Part shown: positions 17,393-28,074 of the stretch, in pieces
Numbering within the stretch: the first letter of the stretch is position 1
Layout: every line of letters begins with the position of its first letter
Source: Pseudomonadota bacterium
Lineage (GTDB): Bacteria; Pseudomonadota; Alphaproteobacteria; Rhizobiales; Xanthobacteraceae
Length of the DNA stretch: 64,000 nucleotides
Assembly: GCA_023387735.1 (NCBI GenBank)
Contig: JAEWHP010000003.1
Coordinates: 62,001 to 126,000, forward strand
Direction of reading: 5' to 3'
The notes under the pieces: generated by a model
What the model saw: only the letters and a program-made list of their open reading frames with translations
Told to the model about the DNA's origin: nothing
The model's database searches: none
Position numbers and translations under genes: made by a program

Positions 17393-17596
17393 TCAAACAG
17401 CAACCGTGACCGTGGCGACCGATCGCGCATCGAGTGAGCTCTTGACCTCGAATTTTCCGACAAGCATCTCGACCCGTTCGCGCATGCTCAACAGGTCAAG
17501 TCCACCATGTTCAACCGATCGGCTGGCGTCGAAACCTCGTCCATCGTCACTGACGCGCATCACGACCTGCGCAATGGAGGTAGACGTGCCGGATCG
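17393..17596 (-). pseudogene. Histidine-kinase ATPase-domain remnant
   Basis: About 67 codons open on the minus strand between stops at 17597-17599 and 17393-17395, without a start codon. The translation contains VVMRVSDDGRGFD, then HGGLDLLSMRERVEML and FEVKSS, ending VATVTVAV. This is the G1/G2 end of a HATPase_c domain of NarL-partner (DegS/LiaS-type) sensor kinases. The whole kinase upstream (dimerisation and sensor parts) is missing, so this is a decayed fragment. It sits at the edge of the fucose-type catabolic block. Confidence 0.75.
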
Positions 17597-17604
17597 TCAC
17601 CACG

Positions 17605-18048
17605 CTAGTTGATCGTACCCTTCCGGATCAGGAAACAGCCGAAACTGCGCGTGTCGCCGACCTGCACCACGCCGAAGCTGCGTTTCGCGCTGTCATAGAA
17701 CGCAAAGCGCTCGATCGCCCCGAACGCTATGGGTTGGTCCAAGCCACGGTTGACCTCCTGCAGCACCGCGCCGTGAACCTCCGGCGTCTTGTGGGGCTCG
17801 CGTGCATCGATCATGACGCGGATCGGATCCGGTTCCGATGCATCGAGCGGAAGGACTCTCAGAATCGCGCCGATCACCCGCGGCAGCTGCAGGCCGGGCA
17901 GCCGGACCAGCCGGCCTGTGACCGACGCGCGGGCGATGCGCTCAGCCGGATGGTTGGCATCTACCACAGCCAGATCGTCGCCGTGCCCCATCGAGGCCAT
18001 CAGCCAAAGCAGGTCGGGCGTCAGGATCGGATCGATACCCTTCAACAT
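17605..18048 (-). CDS. fucU: RbsD/FucU-family sugar mutarotase, probably L-fucose mutarotase
   Basis: A 147-residue cytoplasmic protein. The start MLKGIDPILTPDLLWLMASM and the following GHGDDLAVVDANHPA (His/Asp of the active site) are typical of FucU/RbsD. The late strand KRSFGVVQVGDTRSFGCFLIRKG is the family C-terminus. It interconverts sugar anomers before oxidation. The ATG at 18048 overlaps the lactonase stop by 7 bases. Last gene of the LacI-headed operon. Confidence 0.88.
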   Translation of the reverse strand: MLKGIDPILTPDLLWLMASMGHGDDLAVVDANHPAERIARASVTGRLVRLPGLQLPRVIGAILRVLPLDASEPDPIRVMIDAREPHKTPEVHGAVLQEVNRGLDQPIAFGAIERFAFYDSAKRSFGVVQVGDTRSFGCFLIRKGTIN

Positions 18049-18896
18049 TCGATGGTCTTTCCGCGATGAGACAAGTAGATACCGACGGCGTTGCCGCCGA
18101 ACACAAGCGCTTGCGCTGATACGTCGAGTCCGGCCATCAATTGCTCGGCAGTCGAGATCCAGCGGCGATAGTCCGCGGCGAGATTGACGACCGGCCAGTC
18201 GCTGCCCCAGATCAGTCGTTCCGCGCCGAAACAGGTCAGGAGGTGTTCGACATAGGGTCGGAGATCGTCGACAGTCCAGTTGGACGGCGCCTCGGTGACA
18301 AGGCCGGAGAGTTTGCAGGCAACGTTGGAAAATTGCGCAACGGCGGCGACGTCGCTCCGCCATGCCGCATCAGCGCCACTTCCGATCGCAGGCTTGGCCG
18401 CATGATCGACAACGACCCGCAACCGAGGGTGCCGTTCGAGCACGGCAATGAGCCGTCGCAGATGCCGGGGCTTCAGCAGCGCATCGAAAACCAGCCGATG
18501 CGCGATCATGGCGTCGAATGCGGGCGCTAGCTCCGCGCGCATAAGCCAGTCATCGTCATCGATGTCCTGCACCATCGGCCGCAGACCAACGAGCAGCGGA
18601 TCGTCGGCCAGTCTCGCGATCGCGGCATCGGCGCCGGGTGCGGCAAACTCGGTCCAGCCGACCACGCCGGCAACGAATGCGGTCTTGTCCGCAAGATCAA
18701 GCAGGAAGGCCGTCTCGGCATGCGTCGGTGCAGCCTGCACCAGGATGGTGGCGGCGATTCCATGCGCAGCGAGATGCGGGGCCAGATCCTCGGGATTGAA
18801 GTCGCGATAGATCGCGCCGAGCGCGGGCGTCAGCCACGCGTAGTCGCCGCGGGCGATGCGCCAGAAATGTTGATGGGCGTCGATCCGCGGTGTCAT
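18042..18896 (-). CDS. Amidohydrolase, L-fuconolactonase type (COG3618)
   Basis: A 284-residue TIM-barrel hydrolase. Hallmarks: RIDAHQHFW at the N-terminus (metal His pair), VVDHAAKP mid-protein (metal His), NVACKLSGL and LIWGSDWPV near residue 235 (catalytic Asp). It would open a sugar lactone such as L-fucono-1,5-lactone to the acid. The ATG at 18896 lies 4 bases after the reductase stop. Its neighbours, a mutarotase and a sugar dehydrogenase-type reductase, support a lactonase role; other COG3618 substrates remain possible. Confidence 0.82.
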   Translation of the reverse strand: MTPRIDAHQHFWRIARGDYAWLTPALGAIYRDFNPEDLAPHLAAHGIAATILVQAAPTHAETAFLLDLADKTAFVAGVVGWTEFAAPGADAAIARLADDPLLVGLRPMVQDIDDDDWLMRAELAPAFDAMIAHRLVFDALLKPRHLRRLIAVLERHPRLRVVVDHAAKPAIGSGADAAWRSDVAAVAQFSNVACKLSGLVTEAPSNWTVDDLRPYVEHLLTCFGAERLIWGSDWPVVNLAADYRRWISTAEQLMAGLDVSAQALVFGGNAVGIYLSHRGKTIEC

Positions 18897-18900
18897 GGCT

Positions 18901-19926
18901 CTAAGCCGGAACCGGAACATGGGAATCGAGCAGTCCTTCCGCCTTGAGATCGGACCACAGGCTTGCTGGAATCTTGCGCGACAGCGAGGCGATGTTCCGG
19001 CGAACTTCCTGATCCGACGTTGCCCCCAGCACGATGCTGCAGACAGCGGGATGCGCGAGCGGAAACTGCAGCGCCGCGTCGGCGAGCCTGGTGCCGTGCG
19101 CGTTACATACCGCTTCGATCCGTTCGACGCGGGCCATGATTGCCGGCTGCGCTACAGCATAATTGTAATGCGCCCCGGGTCGCGCACCGGTGGCGAGAAT
19201 GCCGGAATTGAACACGCCTCCAAGCAGCACGCCCAGTCCCTTGCGCGCGGCGGTGGGCAGGAACTCCTGCAGCGCCGGCTGCTCCAGCAACGAATAGCGC
19301 CCCGCCAGCAGCATGACGTCGAAATCGCCGGCCCCTGCGAAGCGCTGGCACATCTCGGCTTCGTTGACGCCGACGCCGATGGCCGAAATCACCTTCGCGC
19401 TGCGCAGCTGATCGAGAGCACGATAGGCTCCGTCCATCGCCTCCCCGAAACGCCGCTCGATCGCGGCCGCGCCATGCGTCCAGACATCGACGTCATGGAT
19501 GAGAAGGATATCGATGCGGTCGAGGCCCAGCCGCAGCAGCGACTGTTCGAACGAACGCATGGTGCCGTCATACGAGTAATCGATCACGGCAGCGTGCGGC
19601 AGGCCGCCGACATATCCCGACCGATCGCCGCGCCCCTTCGACGGATCCATCCAGCGGCCCACTTTGGTGGACAACACGAAGCGGTTGCGCGAATGCCCGC
19701 GCAGCGCGGTGCCGCAGCGGTGTTCAGCCAGGCCATGGCCGTAGAGCGGGGCCGCATCGAACAGGGTGATGCCGGAATCGATTGCCGCGGCCACCGCGCC
19801 GACGGCCACCGTCTCATCGAGACGCGCATAGAGGTCACCGATCGGAGCGGCGCCGAACCCGATCGCGCTGACGTTCAGCCCGGTGCGGCCGAGCGGTCGT
19901 GTCGGCAGACGGTTGCTGTCAGTCAA
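18901..19926 (-). CDS. Aldo/keto reductase, probable L-fucose dehydrogenase
   Basis: A 341-residue aldo/keto reductase of the pyridoxal/L-fucose dehydrogenase group. Motifs: GFGAAPIGDLY, ITLFDAAPLYGHGLAE (catalytic Asp and Tyr), VLSTKVGR (Lys) and DILLIHDVD (His). A distal SIVLGATSDQEV binds the nucleotide. The start is a TTG at 19924-19926, chosen because AAAGGAC precedes it and TTGA overlaps the amidase stop. It would oxidise L-fucose (or a similar 6-deoxysugar) to the lactone used by the next gene. Substrate is inferred from context. Confidence 0.82.
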   Translation of the reverse strand: MTDSNRLPTRPLGRTGLNVSAIGFGAAPIGDLYARLDETVAVGAVAAAIDSGITLFDAAPLYGHGLAEHRCGTALRGHSRNRFVLSTKVGRWMDPSKGRGDRSGYVGGLPHAAVIDYSYDGTMRSFEQSLLRLGLDRIDILLIHDVDVWTHGAAAIERRFGEAMDGAYRALDQLRSAKVISAIGVGVNEAEMCQRFAGAGDFDVMLLAGRYSLLEQPALQEFLPTAARKGLGVLLGGVFNSGILATGARPGAHYNYAVAQPAIMARVERIEAVCNAHGTRLADAALQFPLAHPAVCSIVLGATSDQEVRRNIASLSRKIPASLWSDLKAEGLLDSHVPVPA

Positions 19927-21365
19927 AGCGCTATCGTCCTTTGACTTGTCTGCGTCGAGGATCGCGGATCGATCGGCAGACGGGACAGAGCAATCTCGCG
20001 CTCGATCCAGGCGGCAAGATGAAGGAGATCGGCCTCGCGACGCGGATGGGCAAGAATCTGGATGCCGATCGGCAGGCCATCTTTCGAGAAACCGACCGGA
20101 ATTGAAACCGCCGGGCAGCCGGTCAGCGACCAGATCGCCGTGATCGAGATCCAGTCGAGGTAGGTCGAGAGCTTGCGGCCGTCCAGTTCGGTCAGGAACA
20201 GGGTTTCGACCGGAAACGGCATGGCCTGTGTCGCGGGACAGACCAGGAAGCGGTGCGTATCGAGGAAGTCGATGGTGCGGCGGAACAGCTCGGCGCGATA
20301 ACGTTCCGCAGCAGCAAGTGCCGTGCCCGCTTGATGCCGGCCGCGCTCGATATCCTCCATCACCGGCTTGGGAAACTGGCTGCGGTGTTCCGCCATGAAC
20401 GGATCCCATGCGGCGAGGAAGCTCGACCCGCGCAACGCCCGAAAGGCGTCCATGGCACCGGCGACGTCGGGTGAATCCGTCGCGACCGCGATGCCGGCGC
20501 GTTCGAACAGACGCTTCAGCTCGGCCATGGCGATGCGGATGTCGTCGCTGATCGGCAGCTCGCCGAGATCGACCGACATTGCGAGCCGGTCGGGCTTATG
20601 CGGCGATGCCGCCGCATCGAAGAACGGCGCCTCGGAGCTTGGCGATGTCAGCGGATCGCCCGGATCGAAGCCGACCATGGCATCGAACATCAGGGCGAGG
20701 TCAGCGACATCGCGGGCCATCGGGCCTTCGACCGCCATGGTGTCGAACGGATTCGCGAGGCGCTTGCGCGGCACCCGACCTGGCGTCGGACGCAGTCCGC
20801 AGACATTGCAGAACGCCGCGGGAATCCGCAGGCTACCGCCGAGATCATTGCCGTGCGCGAGCCACGCCTCGCCGGTGGCAAGGGCCACCGCCGCACCGCC
20901 CGACGATCCGCCGCAGGTGAGACTGGTATCGTAGGGATTCCGTGTGGCACCGTGCACAGCGTTGGTGGTCTGGGCGCCGCCGAGTTCCGACAAATTGGAT
21001 TTGCCGAGCACGATAGCGCCGTTTGACTCGAGTTTCGCGATGGTACGGTCCGAAACCTCGGCGATCCGCGTCTTGAAAATCGGTGTCCCGCCGGTGGTTC
21101 GGACGCCACCGACATCGTTGTTGTCCTTGACGACGATCGGCAATCCACCCAGCAATGTTTTCTGTCCTGCCCGACGCGCCCGGTCGGCGCTCTGCGCCTG
21201 CGCGCGGGCGCGCTCAAAGCACAGCGTCGGCAGCGCATTTACCGCAGGCTCGACGGTGACGATCCGCCGGGCTGCGGCGTCGACGAGTTCGACTGACGTC
21301 AGCTCGCCGCTGACAAGCAGCCGATGCGCGGCCACCGCGCCGAGCTTGATGAGATCTTCAGACAT
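19923..21365 (-). CDS. Amidase-signature hydrolase
   Basis: A 480-residue amidase. The Ser-cisSer-Lys triad is visible: Lys in IVVKDNNDVGG (about 80), the cis-Ser in TCGGSSGGAAVAL (about 155) and the nucleophile in NDLGGSLRIPA (about 178). In most relatives that last motif reads TDTGGS, so this is a small variation. It hydrolyses an amide of unknown nature. Its place between a LacI regulator and sugar-oxidation genes is unusual and may mean the imported compound is a sugar amide or amino-sugar conjugate (inference). The ATG at 21365 overlaps lacI by 8 bases. Confidence 0.88.
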   Translation of the reverse strand: MSEDLIKLGAVAAHRLLVSGELTSVELVDAAARRIVTVEPAVNALPTLCFERARAQAQSADRARRAGQKTLLGGLPIVVKDNNDVGGVRTTGGTPIFKTRIAEVSDRTIAKLESNGAIVLGKSNLSELGGAQTTNAVHGATRNPYDTSLTCGGSSGGAAVALATGEAWLAHGNDLGGSLRIPAAFCNVCGLRPTPGRVPRKRLANPFDTMAVEGPMARDVADLALMFDAMVGFDPGDPLTSPSSEAPFFDAAASPHKPDRLAMSVDLGELPISDDIRIAMAELKRLFERAGIAVATDSPDVAGAMDAFRALRGSSFLAAWDPFMAEHRSQFPKPVMEDIERGRHQAGTALAAAERYRAELFRRTIDFLDTHRFLVCPATQAMPFPVETLFLTELDGRKLSTYLDWISITAIWSLTGCPAVSIPVGFSKDGLPIGIQILAHPRREADLLHLAAWIEREIALSRLPIDPRSSTQTSQRTIAL

Positions 21366-22395
21366 CAGCAGCCTCGGCATTGGGCGCTGACGCGGGAGCG
21401 ACGCAGGACTTTCGGACCATCAACCGCGGCTCCATCACGGTGGTGGTTCCCGAGCCGAGACGGGTGCCGGCAATGCGCTGGGCCAGCAGATCGAGCGCGG
21501 TCTCGCCCATGGCGCGAACCGGTTGCGCGACCATCGTGAGACGCGGGGCAACGGCCTCCGCCCAGGGAAGATCGTCGATGCCGATAATCGAAATGTCATC
21601 GGGGCAATCGAGGCCGAGTTCGGCAGTGGCCCGCAGCACGCCGATGGTCATCAGATTGTTGGTCGTGAAGATCGCGGTCGGACGTTCGTCGCTGCGCAGC
21701 AGCTGAAGCGCAGCTTCATAGGCGGACTGCTCACGAAAGCCGGCGTCCTTCACCAGGGCGGGGTCGAACGCAAGGCCGGCCGCGAGCAGCGCTTCACGAT
21801 ACCCCTGCAGGCGATCGGCCGCAGTGCGGACCGTCTTCGGGCCATTGATCAGCGCGATACGCCGATGGCCACAACCGATCGCGTAAGACGCCGCCTCATA
21901 AGCGGCACGGTGATTGTTGAGCACGACGGCATCGTAGCCGAGCCCTTCCATGGCGCGGTCGACCAGCACGACCGGCATTTCGAGCGCGGCGAGCAAGGCC
22001 GCGCGGTTCATCGACGCGGTGCCCGTCGGCGCAAGGATGAGGCCGTCGATGCGCTGCGAACGCAGCATCCGCAGATGGGTCTCCTCGCGCTCGGTGATCT
22101 CGTTCGAATTGCACAGGATGACGGAGAAGCCGCGCGCCGCGGCAGCAAGCTCAATGGCCTCGAACAGCTCGGAGAAAAACGGATTGGTGATGTCGGCGAC
22201 GATCAGGCCCAGCAGCCCGCTGTAACGCTTGCGCAGGCTGCGCGCGGCGGCATCGGGTGCATAGCCGAGCTTGTCGACCGCAGCGCGTACCCGCGCCAGG
22301 AGCTCGGGGCTGACCTTGGCCGGATTGTTGAGGACGTTGGAGACGGTGGCCACTGACACGTTTGCGAGATGAGCCACGTCGCGGATGGTCGCCAT
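21358..22395 (-). CDS. LacI-family transcriptional regulator
   Basis: A 345-residue regulator. The N-terminal helix-turn-helix is MATIRDVAHLANVSVATVSN, followed by the hinge helix VLNNP and a periplasmic-binding-like effector domain (LLGLIVADITNPFF, SIIGIDDLPWAEAV). ATG at 22395 is the family start; a GTG-led extension to 22428 is unlikely. It probably represses both its own operon and the divergent transporter, because two matching LacI-type operators lie between them. Confidence 0.93.
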   Translation of the reverse strand: MATIRDVAHLANVSVATVSNVLNNPAKVSPELLARVRAAVDKLGYAPDAAARSLRKRYSGLLGLIVADITNPFFSELFEAIELAAAARGFSVILCNSNEITEREETHLRMLRSQRIDGLILAPTGTASMNRAALLAALEMPVVLVDRAMEGLGYDAVVLNNHRAAYEAASYAIGCGHRRIALINGPKTVRTAADRLQGYREALLAAGLAFDPALVKDAGFREQSAYEAALQLLRSDERPTAIFTTNNLMTIGVLRATAELGLDCPDDISIIGIDDLPWAEAVAPRLTMVAQPVRAMGETALDLLAQRIAGTRLGSGTTTVMEPRLMVRKSCVAPASAPNAEAADV

Positions 22396-22406
22396 CGGCG
22401 CCTCTC

Positions 22407-22418
22407 TGAAACGATACA
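22407..22418. promoter_or_regulatory. LacI-type operator, site 1
   Basis: TGAAACGATACA, a 12-base half-symmetric site with the central CG typical of LacI-family operators. It is 12 bases from the regulator's ATG and is repeated exactly at 22507-22518. Confidence 0.65.
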
Positions 22419-22506
22419 AGATCGTCAATCACATATCTTCATGACGCCTATATTGGCAAGCTAAATATAGGGTTGATACCGGTTTTGATCTATGAAACAG
22501 TCACAT

Positions 22507-22518
22507 TGAAACGATACA
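22507..22518. promoter_or_regulatory. LacI-type operator, site 2
   Basis: Second exact copy of TGAAACGATACA, 100 bases from site 1 and about 70 bases before the permease start. Same orientation, so both sites should bind the same regulator and could form a repression loop. Confidence 0.65.
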
Positions 22519-22589
22519 AAAATTCTTGATGTGCGGGAGGGAGCGTTGGCTCACAGCAGCAGCGCGATTGCGACAATGGTGGCCTGGTC

Positions 22590-23531
22590 ATGACCGGCTA
22601 CGCACTTCGCCGCATGCTTTCGACCGTGCCGGTCTTTATTTTCGTGGCGCTGTTCGTGTTTTTCCTGCTGCGCATCACGCCCGGCGATCCGGCCATCATG
22701 ATTGCGGGCGACCAGGCGACCTCGGCGCAGATCGAAACCATTCGAGACCAGCTCGGCCTCAATCGACCCCTGGTCGATCAGTTGCTTGCATGGGCAGGCC
22801 AGTTGCTGCGCGGCGATCTCGGCCGCTCGGTGTTTTCCGATATCCCGGTCAGCCGGCTGATCGGCCAACGACTGGAACCGACGGCAATGCTGGCGCTGGT
22901 GGCCATCGTATTTGCGATCACGATCGCGCTGCCGCTCGGCACGCTGGCTGCGGTGCGCGCCGGCGGTATTGCCGATCGCACCGTGATGGCCTTCGCGGTG
23001 CTCGGCTTTTCCTCCCCCGTGTTCGTCATCGCGTTTCTGCTGGTCTACGTGTTCGCACTCACCCTCGGCTGGTTTCCAACCCAGGGCTACGTGCCATTGT
23101 CACAAGGCACCCTCGCCTGCCTGCACAGCCTGATCCTGCCGGGCGTCGCGCTGGCGCTGCTGTATGCCTCGCTGCTGGCGCGGGTGACGCGCGCGAGCCT
23201 GCTCGAAGTGTTGTCGGAAGATTACATTCGCACCGCGAACGCCAAGGGCCTGATGCCGGCACGCATCACCATCCGCCACGCGCTCAGCAATGCTGCAGTC
23301 CCGATCGTCACGGTGATCGGCATCGGGATGGCTGCGCTGCTCGGCGGCGTGGTCGTGACCGAAACCGTGTTCAACATTCCTGGACTTGGACGGCTCGCCA
23401 CCGACGCTATTCAGCGCCGCGACTATCCAGTGGTGCAAGGCCTGATCCTGGTGTTCTCGTTTGTGTATGTAGTGATCAACCTTCTGGTCGATCTAAGCTA
23501 CGTGCTGTTCGATCCGCGGGTCCGGTACTGA
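22590..23531 (+). CDS. ABC transporter permease, DppB/OppB type
   Basis: A 313-residue inner-membrane protein with the classical first helix YALRRMLSTVPVFIFVALFV, the ITPGDPA loop after it and six membrane segments. The cytoplasmic EAA loop reads DYIRTANAKGLMPARI. It ends DLSYVLFDPRVRY, as DppB relatives do. First gene of the importer; its stop overlaps the start of the second permease. Peptide-type ABC systems of rhizobia also import oligosaccharides and opine-like compounds. Confidence 0.92.
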   Translation: MTGYALRRMLSTVPVFIFVALFVFFLLRITPGDPAIMIAGDQATSAQIETIRDQLGLNRPLVDQLLAWAGQLLRGDLGRSVFSDIPVSRLIGQRLEPTAMLALVAIVFAITIALPLGTLAAVRAGGIADRTVMAFAVLGFSSPVFVIAFLLVYVFALTLGWFPTQGYVPLSQGTLACLHSLILPGVALALLYASLLARVTRASLLEVLSEDYIRTANAKGLMPARITIRHALSNAAVPIVTVIGIGMAALLGGVVVTETVFNIPGLGRLATDAIQRRDYPVVQGLILVFSFVYVVINLLVDLSYVLFDPRVRY

Positions 23532-24424
23532 TGTCGATGGCAGGCACCATGATCGATACGGCCGCCGCCGTGCGCAATCGCCCCGGTGCCGCTCGCAGGA
23601 CCGCGTCGTTCCTGGCAAAACACCCGGCGATCCTGATCGGCGGCGCGATGCTCTTGCTGTTCGTCGTCGTTGCACTTCTGGCCCCGCTGGTGCTGCCGGA
23701 TCCGGTGCGGCTCAATCCACTGCAGCGCCTGCGCACGCCGAGCTTGCAGCACCCCTTCGGCACCGATCAATTCGGACGCTCGACGCTGTCGCGGACGCTG
23801 AACGGCACGCGGATCTCGCTGGCCGTCGGTATTCTCGTGGCCATCGTGACGACGGCGATTGGTCTTATGTTCGGTCTGCTCGCGGGGTTTCTGCGTAGAG
23901 TCGACAACGTCATCATGCGCTTGATGGACGGCATCATGGCGATCCCCGGCATTCTGCTGGCCATCGCGCTGATGTCATTGTTCGGCTCCAGCATCCAGAA
24001 TGTGGTGGTGGCGATCAGCATCGCCGAAATCCCGCGCATGGCCCGCATCGTACGCAGCTCGGTGCTGGTGATCCGCGAACAGCCTTATGTGGAAGCCGCC
24101 GTCACCAACGGGACCAAGCTGTCCCGACTACTGTGGCGACACGTGCTGCCCAACATCGCCGCGCCGGTCATCGTGCAGGCAACGTATGTCTTCGCCTCGG
24201 CCATGATCGTCGAATCGGTGCTGTCTTTCCTCGGCGCCGGCACGCCGCCGACCATTCCGAGCTGGGGCAACATGCTGGCGGAGGGCCGTCAGTATCTGCA
24301 GCGCGCACCGTGGACGGTCGCATTCCCGGGCATCTGCCTCGCGTTGCTGGTGCTCACCGTCAATGTACTGGGCGACGCCTTGCGCGACGCGCTCGACCCG
24401 CGTCTGTCGCGGTCACGGCGGTAG
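23531..24424 (+). CDS. ABC transporter permease, DppC/OppC type
   Basis: A 297-residue permease. An N-terminal helix (ILIGGAMLLLFVVVALLAPLV), the loop HPFGTDQFGRS typical of DppC, five further helices and the EAA-type segment YVEAAVTNGTKLSRLL are present. It ends LGDALRDALDPRL. The ATG at 23531 sits directly in the end of the preceding gene; longer in-frame extensions upstream are antisense-free overlap and not coding. Partner of the DppB-type permease. Confidence 0.92.
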   Translation: MSMAGTMIDTAAAVRNRPGAARRTASFLAKHPAILIGGAMLLLFVVVALLAPLVLPDPVRLNPLQRLRTPSLQHPFGTDQFGRSTLSRTLNGTRISLAVGILVAIVTTAIGLMFGLLAGFLRRVDNVIMRLMDGIMAIPGILLAIALMSLFGSSIQNVVVAISIAEIPRMARIVRSSVLVIREQPYVEAAVTNGTKLSRLLWRHVLPNIAAPVIVQATYVFASAMIVESVLSFLGAGTPPTIPSWGNMLAEGRQYLQRAPWTVAFPGICLALLVLTVNVLGDALRDALDPRLSRSRR

Positions 24425-24427
24425 GAG

Positions 24428-25663
<1,236 letters not shown>

Positions 25664-26463
25664 CGGTGAAGACGTCACACACATGGCGGGCGAAGGCCTG
25701 CGCCGGGCTCGCCGCAATGTGCAACTGGTGTTTCAGGACCCGTTCGCTTCGCTCAACCCGCGCATGACCGCGCGCCAGATTGTCGCCGAGCCCCTGATCA
25801 ATTACGGCGCGGCCGATGATGCGGCGTTCGGGCGCCGGATCGAAACGCTGTTCGATTGCGTCGGGCTGGCGCGGCATCAGTGGGATCGGTTTCCGCACGA
25901 ATTCTCCGGCGGCCAGCGACAGCGTCTCGGCATCGCGCGCGCACTGGCGCTCAATCCGGCGGTGCTGGTTGCCGACGAACCGGTCGCGGCACTCGACGTC
26001 TCGATCCAGGCGCAGATCCTCAATCTGCTCGCCGACCTCAAGCGCGACCTGGGGCTGGCCTACCTGTTCATCAGTCACGACCTGAGTGTCGTGGAATTCA
26101 TCAGCACGACGGTTGCGGTCATGTATCTCGGCACCATCGTCGAGATTGCCTCCCGCGATGCGTTCTTCAGAAATCCGCGGCATCCCTATGCGCGCGCCCT
26201 GCTCGACTCCGTTCCAGTCACCCATCCGAGCCGGCGCGGCCGGCGTGCATTGTTGCAGGGGGAGATTCCGAGCGCCAGCGCGCTGCCATCCGGCTGCCGG
26301 TTTCGAACGCGGTGTCCGATGGCGACGGCGATCTGTGCCGAACGGCCACCGCCGCTCGAGGAGAAGGCCAGTGGTCATCGGGTGGCTTGCCACCATGTCG
26401 AGCGGCAAATGTCCGCACCAGCCTATCAATGAAACCAAAAATCGTGTGAGGGGAGAAACCACA

Positions 26464-28014
26464 ATGAACAGAGCTCTGGGAGTGATCACCGCGGCGGCAT
26501 TGGCCATTACTGCCGTGCCGGCCTGGGCACAAAGCACCTTGAAGGTGCGGCCCTTCGGCGATCTCAAGACCATCGATCCGATGGTGACGTCCGACTATAT
26601 GGTTCGCAATCACGGCTACATGATCTACGACACGCTGTTTGCTCAGGATGAAAAGGGCGCCATCAAGCCTCAGATGGTGCAAAGCTTCACCACCGAGCCA
26701 GATGGTTTGACCTGGACGTTCGTGCTGCGCGACGGCCTGAAATTCCATGACGGTGCGGCCGTCACCGCCGCCGACGTCGTCGCCTCACTCAAGCGCTGGG
26801 GTCAGCTGGATGGCCTCGGCCAGCAGCTGATGGCGCACACCGCCTCGCTGGAGGCCATCGACGCCAAGACCGTCAAGCTCACCCTTCGGGATCGCTGGGG
26901 ACTGGTGCTGGAGGCGCTCGGCAAGCCGAGCTCCATGGTGCCGTTCATCATGCCCGAGCGGATTGCCAAGACGCCGACGAACGAGGCGGTGAAGGATCCG
27001 ATCGGCTCCGGCCCCTTCCTGATGAAGCGAGACGAGTGGTCACCGGGTTCGAAGGTGGTCTACGTCAAGGCGCCGACCTATGTGCCGCGCCAGGACCCGC
27101 CGAGCGGTCTCGCCGGCGGCAAGGTGGCGAATGTAGATCGCGTCGAATGGGTGATCATCCCCGACGCGCAAACCGCGCTCAATGCGCTGCAAGCCGGCGA
27201 AATCGATATCTTTGAAGAAATTCCTCCGGACATGATGACGCTGCTGAAGGGCAATGCCAAGGTGGGCATTGCCAGGCTCGCCGCGCTGCAGGGCGTGATG
27301 CGGCTCAACCAGGCGATCCCGCCGTTCAACAATGCCAAATTGCGCCAGGCGATCCTCCATCTGGTGGATCAGGAGCAGACGCTGCGCGCCTATGTCGACG
27401 ACGCCTCGCTCTACACCAACTGCCCGTCGTTCTACATGTGCACTTCGCCCTACTTCACCGACGCCGGCTGGCCGAAGCCAGACGCGGCCAAGGCGAAGCA
27501 ACTGGTGAAGGAAAGCGGCTACGACGGCTCGCCGATCGTGCTGCTCGATGCCACCGAGACTGCACTGCATCCGCAGACTCTCGTGGTGGCGCAGGCGATG
27601 CGCGATATCGGGCTGAACGTCGACTATCAAGCGATGGATTGGCCGACACTGTCGACACGACGCGCCAGCAAGAATCCGACCGCGCAAGGTGGCTGGTCCG
27701 CCTTCATGTCGGGGCCCGCGGCGCCGGACATGTTCGAGCCGGTCGGCCATTTGGCGCTGCGTTCGAACTGCGAAAAGGCCTGGTTCGGCTGGCCATGCGA
27801 CGAAGCCATCGAGAAGCTGCGGGCGGAATTCACGATGATTCCGGATCTCGAGGGCCGCAAGGCCAATGCGCGTGCGATCCAGCAGCGGGCCCTCGAGACC
27901 GTACCCTATGTCCCGGTCGGACAGTTTTATCTGGTCCGGGGCTACCGCAAGGATCTCACCGGATTGCTCAGTGCGGGCGTCCCTGTCTACTGGAACGTCG
28001 GCCGCAGCAGGTGA
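26464..28014 (+). CDS. Periplasmic solute-binding protein, SBP family 5
   Basis: A 516-residue protein with signal peptide MNRALGVITAAALAITAVPA cleaved before Gln (AWAQ). Typical family 5 segments: DPMVTSDYMVRNHGYMIYDTLF, FHDGAAVTAADVVASL, and IGSGPF in the middle. It delivers the substrate to the DppBCDF-type importer. The ligand is unknown; proximity to fucose-type catabolism suggests a fucosyl or 6-deoxysugar conjugate (inference). The last gene of its operon. Confidence 0.92.
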   Translation: MNRALGVITAAALAITAVPAWAQSTLKVRPFGDLKTIDPMVTSDYMVRNHGYMIYDTLFAQDEKGAIKPQMVQSFTTEPDGLTWTFVLRDGLKFHDGAAVTAADVVASLKRWGQLDGLGQQLMAHTASLEAIDAKTVKLTLRDRWGLVLEALGKPSSMVPFIMPERIAKTPTNEAVKDPIGSGPFLMKRDEWSPGSKVVYVKAPTYVPRQDPPSGLAGGKVANVDRVEWVIIPDAQTALNALQAGEIDIFEEIPPDMMTLLKGNAKVGIARLAALQGVMRLNQAIPPFNNAKLRQAILHLVDQEQTLRAYVDDASLYTNCPSFYMCTSPYFTDAGWPKPDAAKAKQLVKESGYDGSPIVLLDATETALHPQTLVVAQAMRDIGLNVDYQAMDWPTLSTRRASKNPTAQGGWSAFMSGPAAPDMFEPVGHLALRSNCEKAWFGWPCDEAIEKLRAEFTMIPDLEGRKANARAIQQRALETVPYVPVGQFYLVRGYRKDLTGLLSAGVPVYWNVGRSR

Positions 28015-28074
28015 TCACGGCACGTCATGATCCCCGAGGCCGGAGAGGACAAAACGACGCACTGGATCAGACAG

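Noticed and set aside
17154..17396. An 80-codon minus-strand frame between the membrane protein and the kinase remnant
   Set aside because: Composition is non-coding, it covers the dispersed repeat, and no motif is visible.
22526..23530. Upstream extension of the second ABC permease
   Set aside because: It overlaps the whole first permease in another frame; the normal DppC-type start is at 23531.
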